Made by a program: the position numbers and the translations under genes. Shown piece by piece: positions 7,775-13,881 of a stretch of DNA of 16,288 bases (position 1 is its first letter; each line of letters starts with the position of its first letter). The notes beneath the pieces were generated by a model. It was not told where the DNA came from and did no database searches. It worked only from the letters and a program-made list of their open reading frames with translations. The DNA lies in NCBI GenBank assembly GCA_021604585.1, contig BQJG01000071.1:1-16288 (forward strand), given 5' to 3'. The stretch comes from Hyphococcus sp. (GTDB lineage Bacteria > Pseudomonadota > Alphaproteobacteria > Caulobacterales > Parvularculaceae).

Positions 7775-7827
7775 CTAGCGCATTTCCGGAAAAGTGTGAC
7801 GCAGTTTTCCGATCAGAAATGCGCTAG
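7775..7827. repeat. Palindromic repeat element A1 (CTAG-ended, bulged stem)
   Basis: An outer stem CTAGCGCATTTC (7775-7786) / GAAATGCGCTAG (7816-7827), 12 bp perfect; an inner stem CGGAAAA (7787-7793) / TTTTCCG (7805-7811), 7 bp perfect; an 11-base loop GTGTGACGCAG; and a 4-base bulge ATCA (7812-7815) on the 3' side only. It begins 17 bases after the uvrC stop. The sequence and shape resemble the dispersed REP-like palindromes common in alphaproteobacterial intergenic DNA (from memory). It may also act as a transcript-end hairpin for uvrC. Confidence 0.8.
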
Positions 7828-7837
7828 AATCTAATAA

Positions 7838-7890
7838 TAGGGCGTTTCCGGACGAAAAACCGGGAACCACTTTTTCTCGAAAACGCCCTA
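7838..7890. repeat. Palindromic repeat element A2, paired with A1
   Basis: An outer stem TAGGGCGTTT (7838-7847) / AAACGCCCTA (7881-7890), 10 bp; an inner stem GAAAAA (7854-7859) / TTTTTC (7871-7876); an 11-base loop CCGGGAACCAC; and an asymmetric internal loop of 6 bases on the left and 4 on the right. The larger side is opposite to that in A1, so the pair looks head-to-head. The final CTA (7888-7890) is the complement of the TAG stop codon of the minus-strand membrane protein, so the element reaches into that gene's end. Confidence 0.7.
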
Positions 7891-8367
7891 GGTCAAACCG
7901 AGAACAGCCCGCATATTTTCAACCAGACCGAAACCAAACTGCGCGTCGAAAAAAACGAACAGCGCAGCCACGACCACCGCCCACAAAATGCTCGCGAGCG
8001 ACCCGATCAGGAAATATTCGGCGTTAAGCTGCGTATCGAGTTCCTTGTATCGCGCAACGGTCTTCAGCGCGACGACGCCGGCGAGCACTTCCCACCGCAC
8101 CGTAAGAACGCCAATAAAAATAAGAATTCTTTCTAGCGAGCCGATGACGCGCCCAGCCTTCCATCGCTGCTCTTGCGCGGAGGACTTTTCCTCAGCGGGC
8201 GCATCGCCCGCCGCCCCCTCAACCGCAGCCACGCCCGGCGCATGCCGCGGCAAGGGCGGCGCGCCGCAAGCTCTCACCACCGCGCGGCAGAATCGGTTGC
8301 CTGCATTCAGCAATAGCGGAATGAAACCAAGATAGATCAGAACGCAAAGCGCGTTTTCCCAACTCAT
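7888..8367 (-). CDS. Membrane protein partner of SatD (resembles the C-terminal part of DUF3307)
   Basis: 159 residues with about three hydrophobic segments: ENALCVLIYLGFIPLLLNAG (4-23), ILIFIGVLTVRWEVLAGVVA (about 80-100) and YFLIGSLASILWAVVVAALF (about 117-137). A charged Ala/Glu-rich loop lies at about 38-70. The C-terminal half, with the pattern GRVIGSLERILI ... VALKTVARYKEL ... AEYFLIGSLASIL, recalls the end of DUF3307 proteins, which often sit next to satD. A full DUF3307 is longer (above 200 residues), so this is a short relative or an independent family with a similar core. Its ATG overlaps the satD stop by 4 bases (ATGA), which indicates translational coupling and probably a joint function at the membrane. 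The stop codon is supplied by repeat element A2. Function unknown; family link moderate. Confidence 0.65.
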   Translation of the reverse strand: MSWENALCVLIYLGFIPLLLNAGNRFCRAVVRACGAPPLPRHAPGVAAVEGAAGDAPAEEKSSAQEQRWKAGRVIGSLERILIFIGVLTVRWEVLAGVVALKTVARYKELDTQLNAEYFLIGSLASILWAVVVAALFVFFDAQFGFGLVENMRAVLGLT

Positions 8368-9038
8368 TTATCAGCACCATTGGATTTATCGTTTTGGCGA
8401 AGAATAATCGTCACGCCTTTGAGCTGCTCCTCGTATAATTTCAGCTTTGCCGCGTCGATCACCTTGTAAACATTTCTGCCTGTGACCTTGAAGGCCTTCG
8501 CTAAATTTACGGCGGACCGGTTCTCCTTGAGATAATAGGCGCCCATATAGGCCAACTGGGTTTTCGTCCAATTTCTTTCGATCTCGGTCATTGTTTTTGC
8601 AAATATTTCAATAAACTCACTAAGGATCGGATCGCCGGCAAGGACAAAGTCATAGGCGTTTTCATCGTCCATGGAATTCAGCCGCTCGCGCACCGCCGCA
8701 AGTCCTGGGCCCATCATGTTCCATGCTTTCTTGGCGTTGACTTTCGTGCTGATCTCCCCCGCGCCAACCACAAAGCGGCATTCGATCCCCTGCATCAGAA
8801 AAAGGATGCGCATCCTGTGGGCGATGTCGAACGCCGTGGCGAGAGTCTCAACAACGCCCTGAAACTCATCGCCCAGCGTAATCGTCAGCGGCGAGCGAAT
8901 TTGCGCTGCAAATTCTTTGTTCATCAACGCCACGCCGGCGGCGAATTCCTTTTGCAGCGCTTTTGGATCGGGGTGGGCGCTGCTGGCGACAATATCGCCC
9001 ATCAAGATTGCGGCGTGTTTGGGTTGCGGTTTCGTCAT
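8364..9038 (-). CDS. SatD-family protein with C-terminal HTH
   Basis: A 224-residue soluble protein of the SatD family (named from the Streptococcus mutans acid-tolerance sat locus; biochemical role unknown). The N-terminal half has AAILMGDIVASS (9-20) and LTITLGDEFQGVV (51-63). The paired G-D-I and G-D-E-F motifs recall the metal-binding and turn regions of class III nucleotide cyclases/GGDEF palm domains, which is my inference. The C-terminal part (about 157-205), WTKTQLAYMGAYYLKENRSA then VNLAKAFKVTGRNVYKVI, looks like a helix-turn-helix of the sigma-70 region-4 kind, so DNA binding and autoregulation are plausible. The first gene of a two-gene operon, it overlaps its membrane partner by 4 bases. 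No Shine-Dalgarno precedes the ATG at 9038, and a promoter-like -10 ends 6 bases before it, suggesting a leaderless mRNA. Base composition upstream is much more AT-rich than the neighbours. Confidence 0.8.
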   Translation of the reverse strand: MTKPQPKHAAILMGDIVASSAHPDPKALQKEFAAGVALMNKEFAAQIRSPLTITLGDEFQGVVETLATAFDIAHRMRILFLMQGIECRFVVGAGEISTKVNAKKAWNMMGPGLAAVRERLNSMDDENAYDFVLAGDPILSEFIEIFAKTMTEIERNWTKTQLAYMGAYYLKENRSAVNLAKAFKVTGRNVYKVIDAAKLKLYEEQLKGVTIILRQNDKSNGADK

Positions 9039-9044
9039 GATGGA

Positions 9045-9073
9045 ACAATACGAACTTATTTTGGTTCAATCAA
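9045..9073 (-). promoter_or_regulatory. Candidate leaderless promoter of satD
   Basis: Read on the minus strand, TTGATT (9073-9068), a 17-base spacer, then TATTGT (9050-9045) matches the sigma-70 -35 and -10 consensus at 4 of 6 bases each with optimal spacing. A start site 6-7 bases after the -10 would fall on the satD ATG itself. The first TTTTGGTTCA box lies within the spacer, so a bound protein would block RNA polymerase. Confidence 0.4.
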
Positions 9074-9127
9074 GACATTTGTACTGAAAATGGTTCACTG
9101 AGTGTAAATGACCCTATTTTGGTTCAA
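9057..9127. repeat. Three direct repeats at exact 29-base spacing (putative operator iterons)
   Basis: TATTTTGGTTCAA (9057-9069), GAAAATGGTTCAC (9086-9098) and TATTTTGGTTCAA (9115-9127). The GG of each box lies at 9063, 9092 and 9121, so the period is 29 bases twice. The 16-base spacers between boxes are not alike, which argues for selected binding sites rather than a recent tandem duplication. They lie in the 221-base divergent gap between satD and the ureohydrolase gene, closest to satD. The remainder, 9128-9259, holds the ureohydrolase leader and a good AGGTGA ribosome-binding site 8 bases before its ATG. Confidence 0.65.
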
Positions 9128-9259
9128 AATCCCTTCTACGCCATCTTGAGCCGTGTTCGCCCAAATCCTGTTTGAGCGCCTAAACGTTGGATTTTACGGT
9201 ACTGTTCGCGGTCGATATGCCAGACTTATTCAAGTTACAGCGAAACAGGTGACCACACC

Positions 9260-10048
9260 ATGACCATCACTCTTCTCGGCTTTCCATGGGATGCAAGTTC
9301 GTCTTATGCGCGCGGGCCGGCCCTGGCGCCGCCGGTTATTCGCGCGGTTTTGTTTGCCGAGAGTTCAAGCCCCTATTCGATTGACGGTCTTGATGCGCGA
9401 GAAACTATTTCCGTTTATGACTTCGCGGACTTGCCTTCCGACGGCGCAGAGGCGCGCGCGGCGATCTCGGCGCGGATCAGCGCTGCAACGAAAGCAAAAA
9501 CAAAACCGTTGAGTCTCGGCGGCGACCATTCGGTGACCTATCCGATATTGAAAGCGCTCAAAGATTTTCATGGCCCCATGAACATTCTGCATGTGGATGC
9601 GCATACCGATCTTTATGACGAGTTCGAGGGCGACCCCTATTCGCACGCCTGCCCCTTTGCGCGCGCTATTGAGGATGGCTGCGTCGGAACGCTGGTGCAG
9701 GTGGGTCTGCGCAGCATCGGCCCGGCGCAACGTGTGTTCGGTGAGAAACACGGCGTCGTCATGCTTGGCGCTGATGAGGCGGACGCGATCCCTTATGACC
9801 GGCTGACCGGGCCGCTTTATGTCTCGATTGATCTCGATGGGCTCGATCCGGCCTTCGCGCCGGGTGTGTCGCACCCCGAACCGGGCGGGCTCTCGACCCG
9901 TGACGTGATATCCATGATCAAGCGTCTCAAAACGGCGCCCATCGGCGCCGATATTGTCGAATTGAACCCGGAAAAGGACATCAATCTTCTCACCGCCCAT
10001 GTGGCGGCGCGGCTGGTGAAGGAACTCGCCGGCGCGATGGCGGGCTAG
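9260..10048 (+). CDS. Agmatinase/arginase-family ureohydrolase (SpeB-like)
   Basis: A 262-residue cytosolic binuclear-manganese hydrolase of the ureohydrolase superfamily, which releases urea (or formamide) from guanidino compounds. All metal-site motifs are present: LGGDHSVTYP (His90), HVDAHTDLYD (Asp113, His115, Asp117), and SIDLDGLDPAFAPG (Asp191, Asp193). SHACPFARAIEDG and VELNP near the end also match the family. The length is on the short side (agmatinases are usually 290-320), mainly from a compact N-terminus, so guanidinobutyrase or another guanidino substrate is possible. Agmatinase would give putrescine for polyamine synthesis. The start at 9260 has AGGTGA 8 bases upstream. It is divergent from satD across the iteron region, so the iterons could affect it too. 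No arginine decarboxylase is seen nearby. Confidence 0.88.
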   Translation: MTITLLGFPWDASSSYARGPALAPPVIRAVLFAESSSPYSIDGLDARETISVYDFADLPSDGAEARAAISARISAATKAKTKPLSLGGDHSVTYPILKALKDFHGPMNILHVDAHTDLYDEFEGDPYSHACPFARAIEDGCVGTLVQVGLRSIGPAQRVFGEKHGVVMLGADEADAIPYDRLTGPLYVSIDLDGLDPAFAPGVSHPEPGGLSTRDVISMIKRLKTAPIGADIVELNPEKDINLLTAHVAARLVKELAGAMAG

Positions 10049-10103
10049 CGCCCGAAAACCTTCGCCTCGCCGCCGCGTTTCCGCCTTGTTCGTCGTGTCT
10101 AAA

Positions 10104-10120
10104 GCCCCTGCGGCAGGGGG
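10104..10120. other. Hairpin between the ureohydrolase and the RnfD-like gene
   Basis: CCCCTG (10105-10110), loop CGG, CAGGGG (10114-10119), a perfect 6-bp stem. The right arm contains the only G-rich run before the ATG at 10134, so the structure could limit translation. With no T-run it is not a clear terminator. Confidence 0.35.
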
Positions 10121-10133
10121 CCGGACACGCAAG

Positions 10134-11150
10134 ATGACAGACGGCGGATTTTTTCAGCGGCTCGCACGCGACCCGCGCCACTATCAGATCGCGGCATTGG
10201 GCGCGCTGCTTGCCTTTGGAGTCACCAGCCGCGCGTTTGAAATCTCGCCGCTGCAGATCGCTGCGATTTTCGCCACCGCTTTGTCGGTCCAGTTTATCGG
10301 CTCGTTCATGTCAGCCATGCGGTTCGAGCCGCGCAGCGCCCTCATCACCGCATTGTCATTGTCATTGCTCCTGCGCGCCGACGCCTTGACGCCGCTGATG
10401 ATCGCAGCCGCCATCGCCGTCGGCTCGAAATTCACCATGCGCCTTTACGGCAAACATATTTTCAACCCGGCCAATATCGGCATCGTCACTTTATTGCTGC
10501 TGTCGCAGACCGCTTTGCCGGGCGCCGCCTGGACGCCGTCGGGACAATGGGGCAACGCCATCTGGCTCGCCGCGCTGATCGCTGGCGCGGGAATGGTCGT
10601 CACCTATCGCGCGGCCCGCATCGACGTGCCGCTGATTTTTCTCGGCGCCTATGCGGCGTTGATAATTGCGCGCGCCTTGTGGCTCGGCGATCCGTTGGCC
10701 ATCCCGCTGATGCGCTTTCAGAACGGCGCGCTTATCCTGTTTGCGTTCTTTATGATTTCCGATCCGAAGACGACACCCGACGGCGCCGTCGCCCGCGCGG
10801 TGTTCGCCGCCGGCGCGGCGCTGATCGCCTATGTGCTCGCCTATCACTTTTATATCTCGGACGGCATTTTTTACGCCCTCGCCGCCATGTGCGTGTTGCG
10901 GCCGGTCATCGAACGCTTCGACCCGGCGCCGCATTATCACTGGGGCGATCCCGTCACACGTCCTCGCTTTCTGGCGCGCCTCCCTAGTGAGGCGGATTTG
11001 GAATTCGTTTTACACTTTCGGCGGGCACCTGAACGAATTCCAAATCCAAAAGCCTCACTAGAATCAATATCCTATAGTGACCCGTATGAATCCGAAATTC
11101 GTTTTAGCGCCTCCGGATATGGTGAACGAATTTCGGATTCGGGTCACTAG
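10134..11150 (+). CDS. Stand-alone RnfD/NqrB-like membrane protein with a repeat-encoded C-terminal tail
   Basis: 338 residues (from the ATG at 10134) with about nine or ten hydrophobic segments, related to subunit D of Rnf and subunit B of Na+-NQR, the membrane redox subunits that carry flavin. Supporting motifs: SRAFEISPLQ, RFEPRSALITALSLSLLLRA (about 60-79), YGKHIFNPANIGIV (about 108-121) and FFMISDPKTTPDG (about 205-217), equivalent to the family's FNPA and TDPxTxP segments. I see no SGATxxT flavinylation motif, so covalent FMN at that site is doubtful. No other rnf/nqr genes accompany it; the partner is the exported DUF2330 protein 45 bases downstream. The family part ends near HWGDPVTRPRFLARL. 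Residues 284-338 (from PSEADLEF) are entirely encoded by repeat pair B, and the TAG stop is the last CTAG of that pair. The frame is open back to a TTG at 10086, but that has no ribosome-binding site. Confidence 0.8.
   Translation: MTDGGFFQRLARDPRHYQIAALGALLAFGVTSRAFEISPLQIAAIFATALSVQFIGSFMSAMRFEPRSALITALSLSLLLRADALTPLMIAAAIAVGSKFTMRLYGKHIFNPANIGIVTLLLLSQTALPGAAWTPSGQWGNAIWLAALIAGAGMVVTYRAARIDVPLIFLGAYAALIIARALWLGDPLAIPLMRFQNGALILFAFFMISDPKTTPDGAVARAVFAAGAALIAYVLAYHFYISDGIFYALAAMCVLRPVIERFDPAPHYHWGDPVTRPRFLARLPSEADLEFVLHFRRAPERIPNPKASLESISYSDPYESEIRFSASGYGERISDSGH
10984..11061. repeat. Palindromic repeat element B1 (CTAG-ended, bulged stem)
   Basis: Left arm CTAGTGAGGC (10984-10993) then GGATTTGGAATTCGTT (10994-11009); right arm AACGAATTCCAAATCC (11032-11047), a 4-base bulge AAAA (11048-11051), then GCCTCACTAG (11052-11061). 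All 26 paired positions match. The loop is 22 bases and includes CACTTT. The architecture is the same as element A1 (4-base bulge on the 3' side, CTAG ends), although the stem sequence is different. It lies inside the 3' end of the RnfD-like reading frame. Confidence 0.85.
11073..11150. repeat. Palindromic repeat element B2, mirror partner of B1
   Basis: Left arm TAGTGACCC (11075-11083), a 4-base bulge GTAT (11084-11087), then GAATCCGAAATTCGTT (11088-11103); right arm AACGAATTTCGGATTC (11125-11140) then GGGTCACTA (11141-11149). All 25 paired positions match. The bulge is on the 5' side, so B2 is a mirror image of B1. The stems share ATTCGTT/AACGAAT next to the loop with B1. The last TAG (11148-11150) is the stop codon of the RnfD-like gene. 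Confidence 0.85.
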
Positions 11151-11195
11151 CGCGCGCCCGCACCCGCTTCCCGCTGAATGATGGAGAGATAAACG

Positions 11196-12581
11196 ATGAA
11201 ACGATCCCTTAAGAAAACCCTGCTCGCGGCGGCTGTCGCAACTTCCGCCCTCGCCGTCACTGGCGGCGCCGTCGCCTTTTGCGGATTCTATGTGGCGAAG
11301 GCCGACACCAAACTGTTCAACAAAGCCTCAAAAGTCGCGATCATGCGCGACGGCGAGCGCACCGTAATGACCATGGCCAATGATTATCAGGGCGACCTGA
11401 AAGAATTCGCCATCGTCATCCCGGTGCCGGTGGTGTTGCAGGAAGGCCAGATCCACGTCACCGACAACGCCATCCTCGATCATCTTGACGCTTACACCGC
11501 GCCGCGACTGGTTGAATATTTCGATGAAGACCCTTGCATGGTCTACCGCCGCCGCGAGTTTGAAATGGCCGCGCCCGCCGCGGTCGCCGAAGATGCGGTC
11601 GGCAATGCCCGCAAGGACGGGTTCGGCGTCACGGTCGAGGCGGAATACACTGTCGGCGAATATGACATCCAAATCCTGTCAGCCAAAGAGTCCGACGGTC
11701 TCGCCGGCTGGCTGGTGCAGAATGGCTACAAGCTGCCTCAAGGCGCCGAAGCGACGCTTGGCAGTTACATCAAGCAAGGCACGAAATTTTTCGTCGCCAA
11801 GGTCAACCTTGAAGAGCAAGCCAAGACCGGCCTTAAATATCTTCGCCCGCTACAGGTGGCGTTTGAGTCGCCGAAGTTCCTGCTGCCAATCCGGCTCGGC
11901 ACCGTCAACGCGCAGGGAAAACAAGAGCTATTCGTCTTCGCCCTCACCCGCTCCGGGCGCATCGAGACGACCAATTACCGCACGACGAAACTGCCCACCG
12001 GCATGGACATTCCACTTTATGTGAAGGGTGAGTTTGGCGACTTCTACAAATCGATGTTTGAACAACAGGTGGAGCAGGAAAACGAACGCGCCGTGTTTCT
12101 TGAATACGCCTGGGACATGAACTGGTGCGACCCTTGCGCGGCTGATCCGCTGTCGCAGAATGAATTGCGCGAGCTTGGCGTCTACTGGCTCGATGGCGGT
12201 GACGCGCCCGGCGTTCTGCCGCGCCGCCCCAACCCGCAAGCCGCGCAAGATGTATTCGTCACGCGCCTGCATGTCTCTTATGACGCCGAACATTTCCCCG
12301 AGGACCTGCAGTTCAAGGAAACCGGCGACCGCTCGAATTATCAGGGCCGCTATGTGTTGCGCCACCCCTATAAGGGCGATGCAACCTGCGACGCAGCGAA
12401 GCAATATCGCGCGGAACTGCCGAAGCGTTTCGAGAAGGAAGCCCAGACGCTCGCCAACCTCACCGGCTGGGATATTGACGACATCCGCGACAAGATGGGC
12501 GATGAAGGCCAAAGCTTCGACCCGCCAGAGCCGGACAATTGGTGGAAACGCCTGTGGGGCGGCGACAAGAAAGACGGTTAG
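11196..12581 (+). CDS. Exported DUF2330 domain protein
   Basis: 461 residues. The N-terminus (MKRSLKKTLLAAAVATSALA, then VTGGAVAFCGFYVAKAD) is a clear Sec signal peptide. Cleavage near AVA is likely, which places CGFYVAKAD at the mature N-terminus as is usual in DUF2330 proteins. AVAFC is not a good lipobox, so a soluble periplasmic protein is favoured over a lipoprotein. Family blocks: RTVMTMANDYQGDLKEFAIV then IPVPVVLQ (about 54-80), YFDEDPC (about 108-114), MNWCDPCAADPL with a C-x-x-C pair at Cys311/Cys314, DVFVTRLHVSYDAEHFPEDL (about 351-370) and NYQGRYVLRHPY. The function is unknown; the CxxC and other Cys suggest disulfides or metal/redox chemistry. The ATG has GGAGAGA about 7 bases upstream and lies 45 bases after the RnfD-like gene, so the two probably form a unit. 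Confidence 0.85.
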   Translation: MKRSLKKTLLAAAVATSALAVTGGAVAFCGFYVAKADTKLFNKASKVAIMRDGERTVMTMANDYQGDLKEFAIVIPVPVVLQEGQIHVTDNAILDHLDAYTAPRLVEYFDEDPCMVYRRREFEMAAPAAVAEDAVGNARKDGFGVTVEAEYTVGEYDIQILSAKESDGLAGWLVQNGYKLPQGAEATLGSYIKQGTKFFVAKVNLEEQAKTGLKYLRPLQVAFESPKFLLPIRLGTVNAQGKQELFVFALTRSGRIETTNYRTTKLPTGMDIPLYVKGEFGDFYKSMFEQQVEQENERAVFLEYAWDMNWCDPCAADPLSQNELRELGVYWLDGGDAPGVLPRRPNPQAAQDVFVTRLHVSYDAEHFPEDLQFKETGDRSNYQGRYVLRHPYKGDATCDAAKQYRAELPKRFEKEAQTLANLTGWDIDDIRDKMGDEGQSFDPPEPDNWWKRLWGGDKKDG

Positions 12582-12627
12582 CGGGCGCCGCTAGCGTCTT
12601 GGCGCAGCGCAGTTTACGCTGGGGCTC

Positions 12628-13182
12628 ATGGCCAATCTCATCACACTGGCGCGCATGGCGCTCGTTATTCCTTTTGTGTTCGCGTTTCTGGCGGACGCCA
12701 TATGGAACATGAATGTTGCGCTGGTGATTTTCACCATCGCCGCGCTGACAGATTTTGTTGACGGCCGCGTGGCGCGCGCGCGCGGTGAAACATCCGCACT
12801 GGGCGCCGCGCTTGATCCCATCGCCGACAAGCTGCTGATCGCCGCCGCCTTTATCCTGCTGGTGCGCAACGGCGTGGTCACGGGCGCAGGCGTGGTCGCC
12901 GTCATCATCATCATCTTGCGCGAACTTCTGGTCAGTGGTTTGCGCGAGGCCCTCTCCATGTCTCAGCGCGCTTTGGACGTGACAGCCTTGGCGAAATGGA
13001 AAACCACCGCACAGCTGATCGCCGCCGGGTTGCTAATCGCCGCCGCGCCCACGGGACTGGCCGGCGAACCCTTGCGTCCGGTTGCGAGCGCCGCTTTATG
13101 GATCGCCGCCATGATGACCTTATGGACTGGCGCAGAATATTCCATGCGCGCGGCGGAGTTATTGAGGACGAACCGATCTTGA
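12628..13182 (+). CDS. pgsA: CDP-diacylglycerol--glycerol-3-phosphate 3-phosphatidyltransferase
   Basis: An inner-membrane enzyme that makes phosphatidylglycerophosphate from CDP-diacylglycerol and glycerol-3-phosphate, the committed step to phosphatidylglycerol and cardiolipin. The 184-residue length is normal. The full CDP-alcohol phosphotransferase motif D-x2-D-G-x2-A-R-x8-G-x3-D-x3-D is present: Asp42, Asp45, Gly46, Ala49, Arg50, Gly59, Asp63 and Asp67 (TDFVDGRVARARGETSALGA then ALDPIAD). Several hydrophobic helices follow (e.g. VVAVIIIILRELLVSGLREA). The N-terminus MANLITLARM is the standard amphipathic start (NxxTxxR). The ribosome-binding site is weak (GGGG close to the ATG). Its TGA overlaps the TTG start of the response regulator. 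PgsA is preferred over other CDP-alcohol transferases by length and the N-terminal motif. Confidence 0.93.
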   Translation: MANLITLARMALVIPFVFAFLADAIWNMNVALVIFTIAALTDFVDGRVARARGETSALGAALDPIADKLLIAAAFILLVRNGVVTGAGVVAVIIIILRELLVSGLREALSMSQRALDVTALAKWKTTAQLIAAGLLIAAAPTGLAGEPLRPVASAALWIAAMMTLWTGAEYSMRAAELLRTNRS

Positions 13183-13877
13183 GCACCGCTTCGCACATCG
13201 CCGAAGGCGCCGCCCATATTCTCGTGATCGATGATGACGACCGCATTCGCACGCTGTTGAAACGCTATCTCAGTGAAAACGGATTCCGCACCTCCGTCGC
13301 TTGCAACGCCAAGGAAGCGCGCACGCTAATGGCGTCGGTTGATTTTGACGTCTTGATCCTCGATGTGATGATGCCGGGCGAGACAGGCTTCGCGCTCACC
13401 AGGGCGGTGCGCGCCGCATCGAATGTGCCTATCCTTTTGCTTACCGCGCGCGGCCTCCCCGAAGACCGCATTGAAGGTCTTGAAATGGGCGCTGACGATT
13501 ATTTGTCAAAGCCGTTTGAGCCGCGCGAGCTTTTGTTGCGGGTCAACTCACTGTTGCGCCGCGCGCCGCCTTCGCCGCATGAAAAACGCGAAGTGAAATT
13601 CGGCGCCTGCACCTTCTCGCTGGGGCGCAGCGAACTGCGCAAGTATGGCGATCTGGTGCGCATCACTGCGGGCGAAGCGTCCCTACTCAAGGCGCTGGCG
13701 CAAAAACCACGCGAGGCGATCAGCCGCGAAGCGCTTGCCGAACAAACCGCCGCCGGCATGGAGCGTTCCGTCGATGTGCAGGTGACGCGGCTGCGCAAAA
13801 AGATCGAGGAAGACCCGCGTGCGCCGATCTATCTGCAAACGGTGCGCGGCGTTGGCTACGCCCTGATGACGGATTAG
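13179..13877 (+). CDS. OmpR-family response regulator
   Basis: A 232-residue cytosolic two-component transcription factor. Receiver domain (about 13-128): acidic pocket Asp19/Asp20 in VIDDDD, phospho-acceptor Asp62 in LILDVMMPG, Thr89 in LLTARG and Lys111 in ADDYLSKPF; all conserved. The C-terminal winged-helix domain (about 138-232) has AGEASLLKALAQKPREAISR, RSVDVQVTRLRKKIEEDP and the closing TVRGVGYAL typical of OmpR/PhoB DNA-binding domains. The frame stays open far into pgsA, so the start must be chosen. The TTG at 13179 is preferred because it overlaps the pgsA stop (TTGA), has AGGA 10 bases upstream and leaves 12 residues before the first receiver strand. It forms an operon with the kinase gene that begins 4 bases after its stop. 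It resembles OmpR of EnvZ/OmpR pairs; its target genes are unknown. Confidence 0.92.
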   Translation: MSTASHIAEGAAHILVIDDDDRIRTLLKRYLSENGFRTSVACNAKEARTLMASVDFDVLILDVMMPGETGFALTRAVRAASNVPILLLTARGLPEDRIEGLEMGADDYLSKPFEPRELLLRVNSLLRRAPPSPHEKREVKFGACTFSLGRSELRKYGDLVRITAGEASLLKALAQKPREAISREALAEQTAAGMERSVDVQVTRLRKKIEEDPRAPIYLQTVRGVGYALMTD

Positions 13878-13881
13878 CGCG

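Noticed and set aside
7775..7890. Elements A1 and A2 as plain bidirectional rho-independent terminators
   Set aside because: Neither stem is followed by a clear T-run, and the same bulged CTAG-ended shape recurs inside a coding region at 10984-11150, so a dispersed repeat is the better explanation; a secondary role in transcript ends is still possible.
9057..9127. The three 29-base-spaced boxes as a CRISPR remnant
   Set aside because: Only about 10-13 bases are repeated, with 16-base spacers and no cas genes; the size does not fit a CRISPR repeat-spacer unit.
10086..10133. TTG start extending the RnfD-like protein by 16 residues
   Set aside because: No ribosome-binding site precedes it, the added residues look non-family, and it would include the hairpin at 10104-10120.
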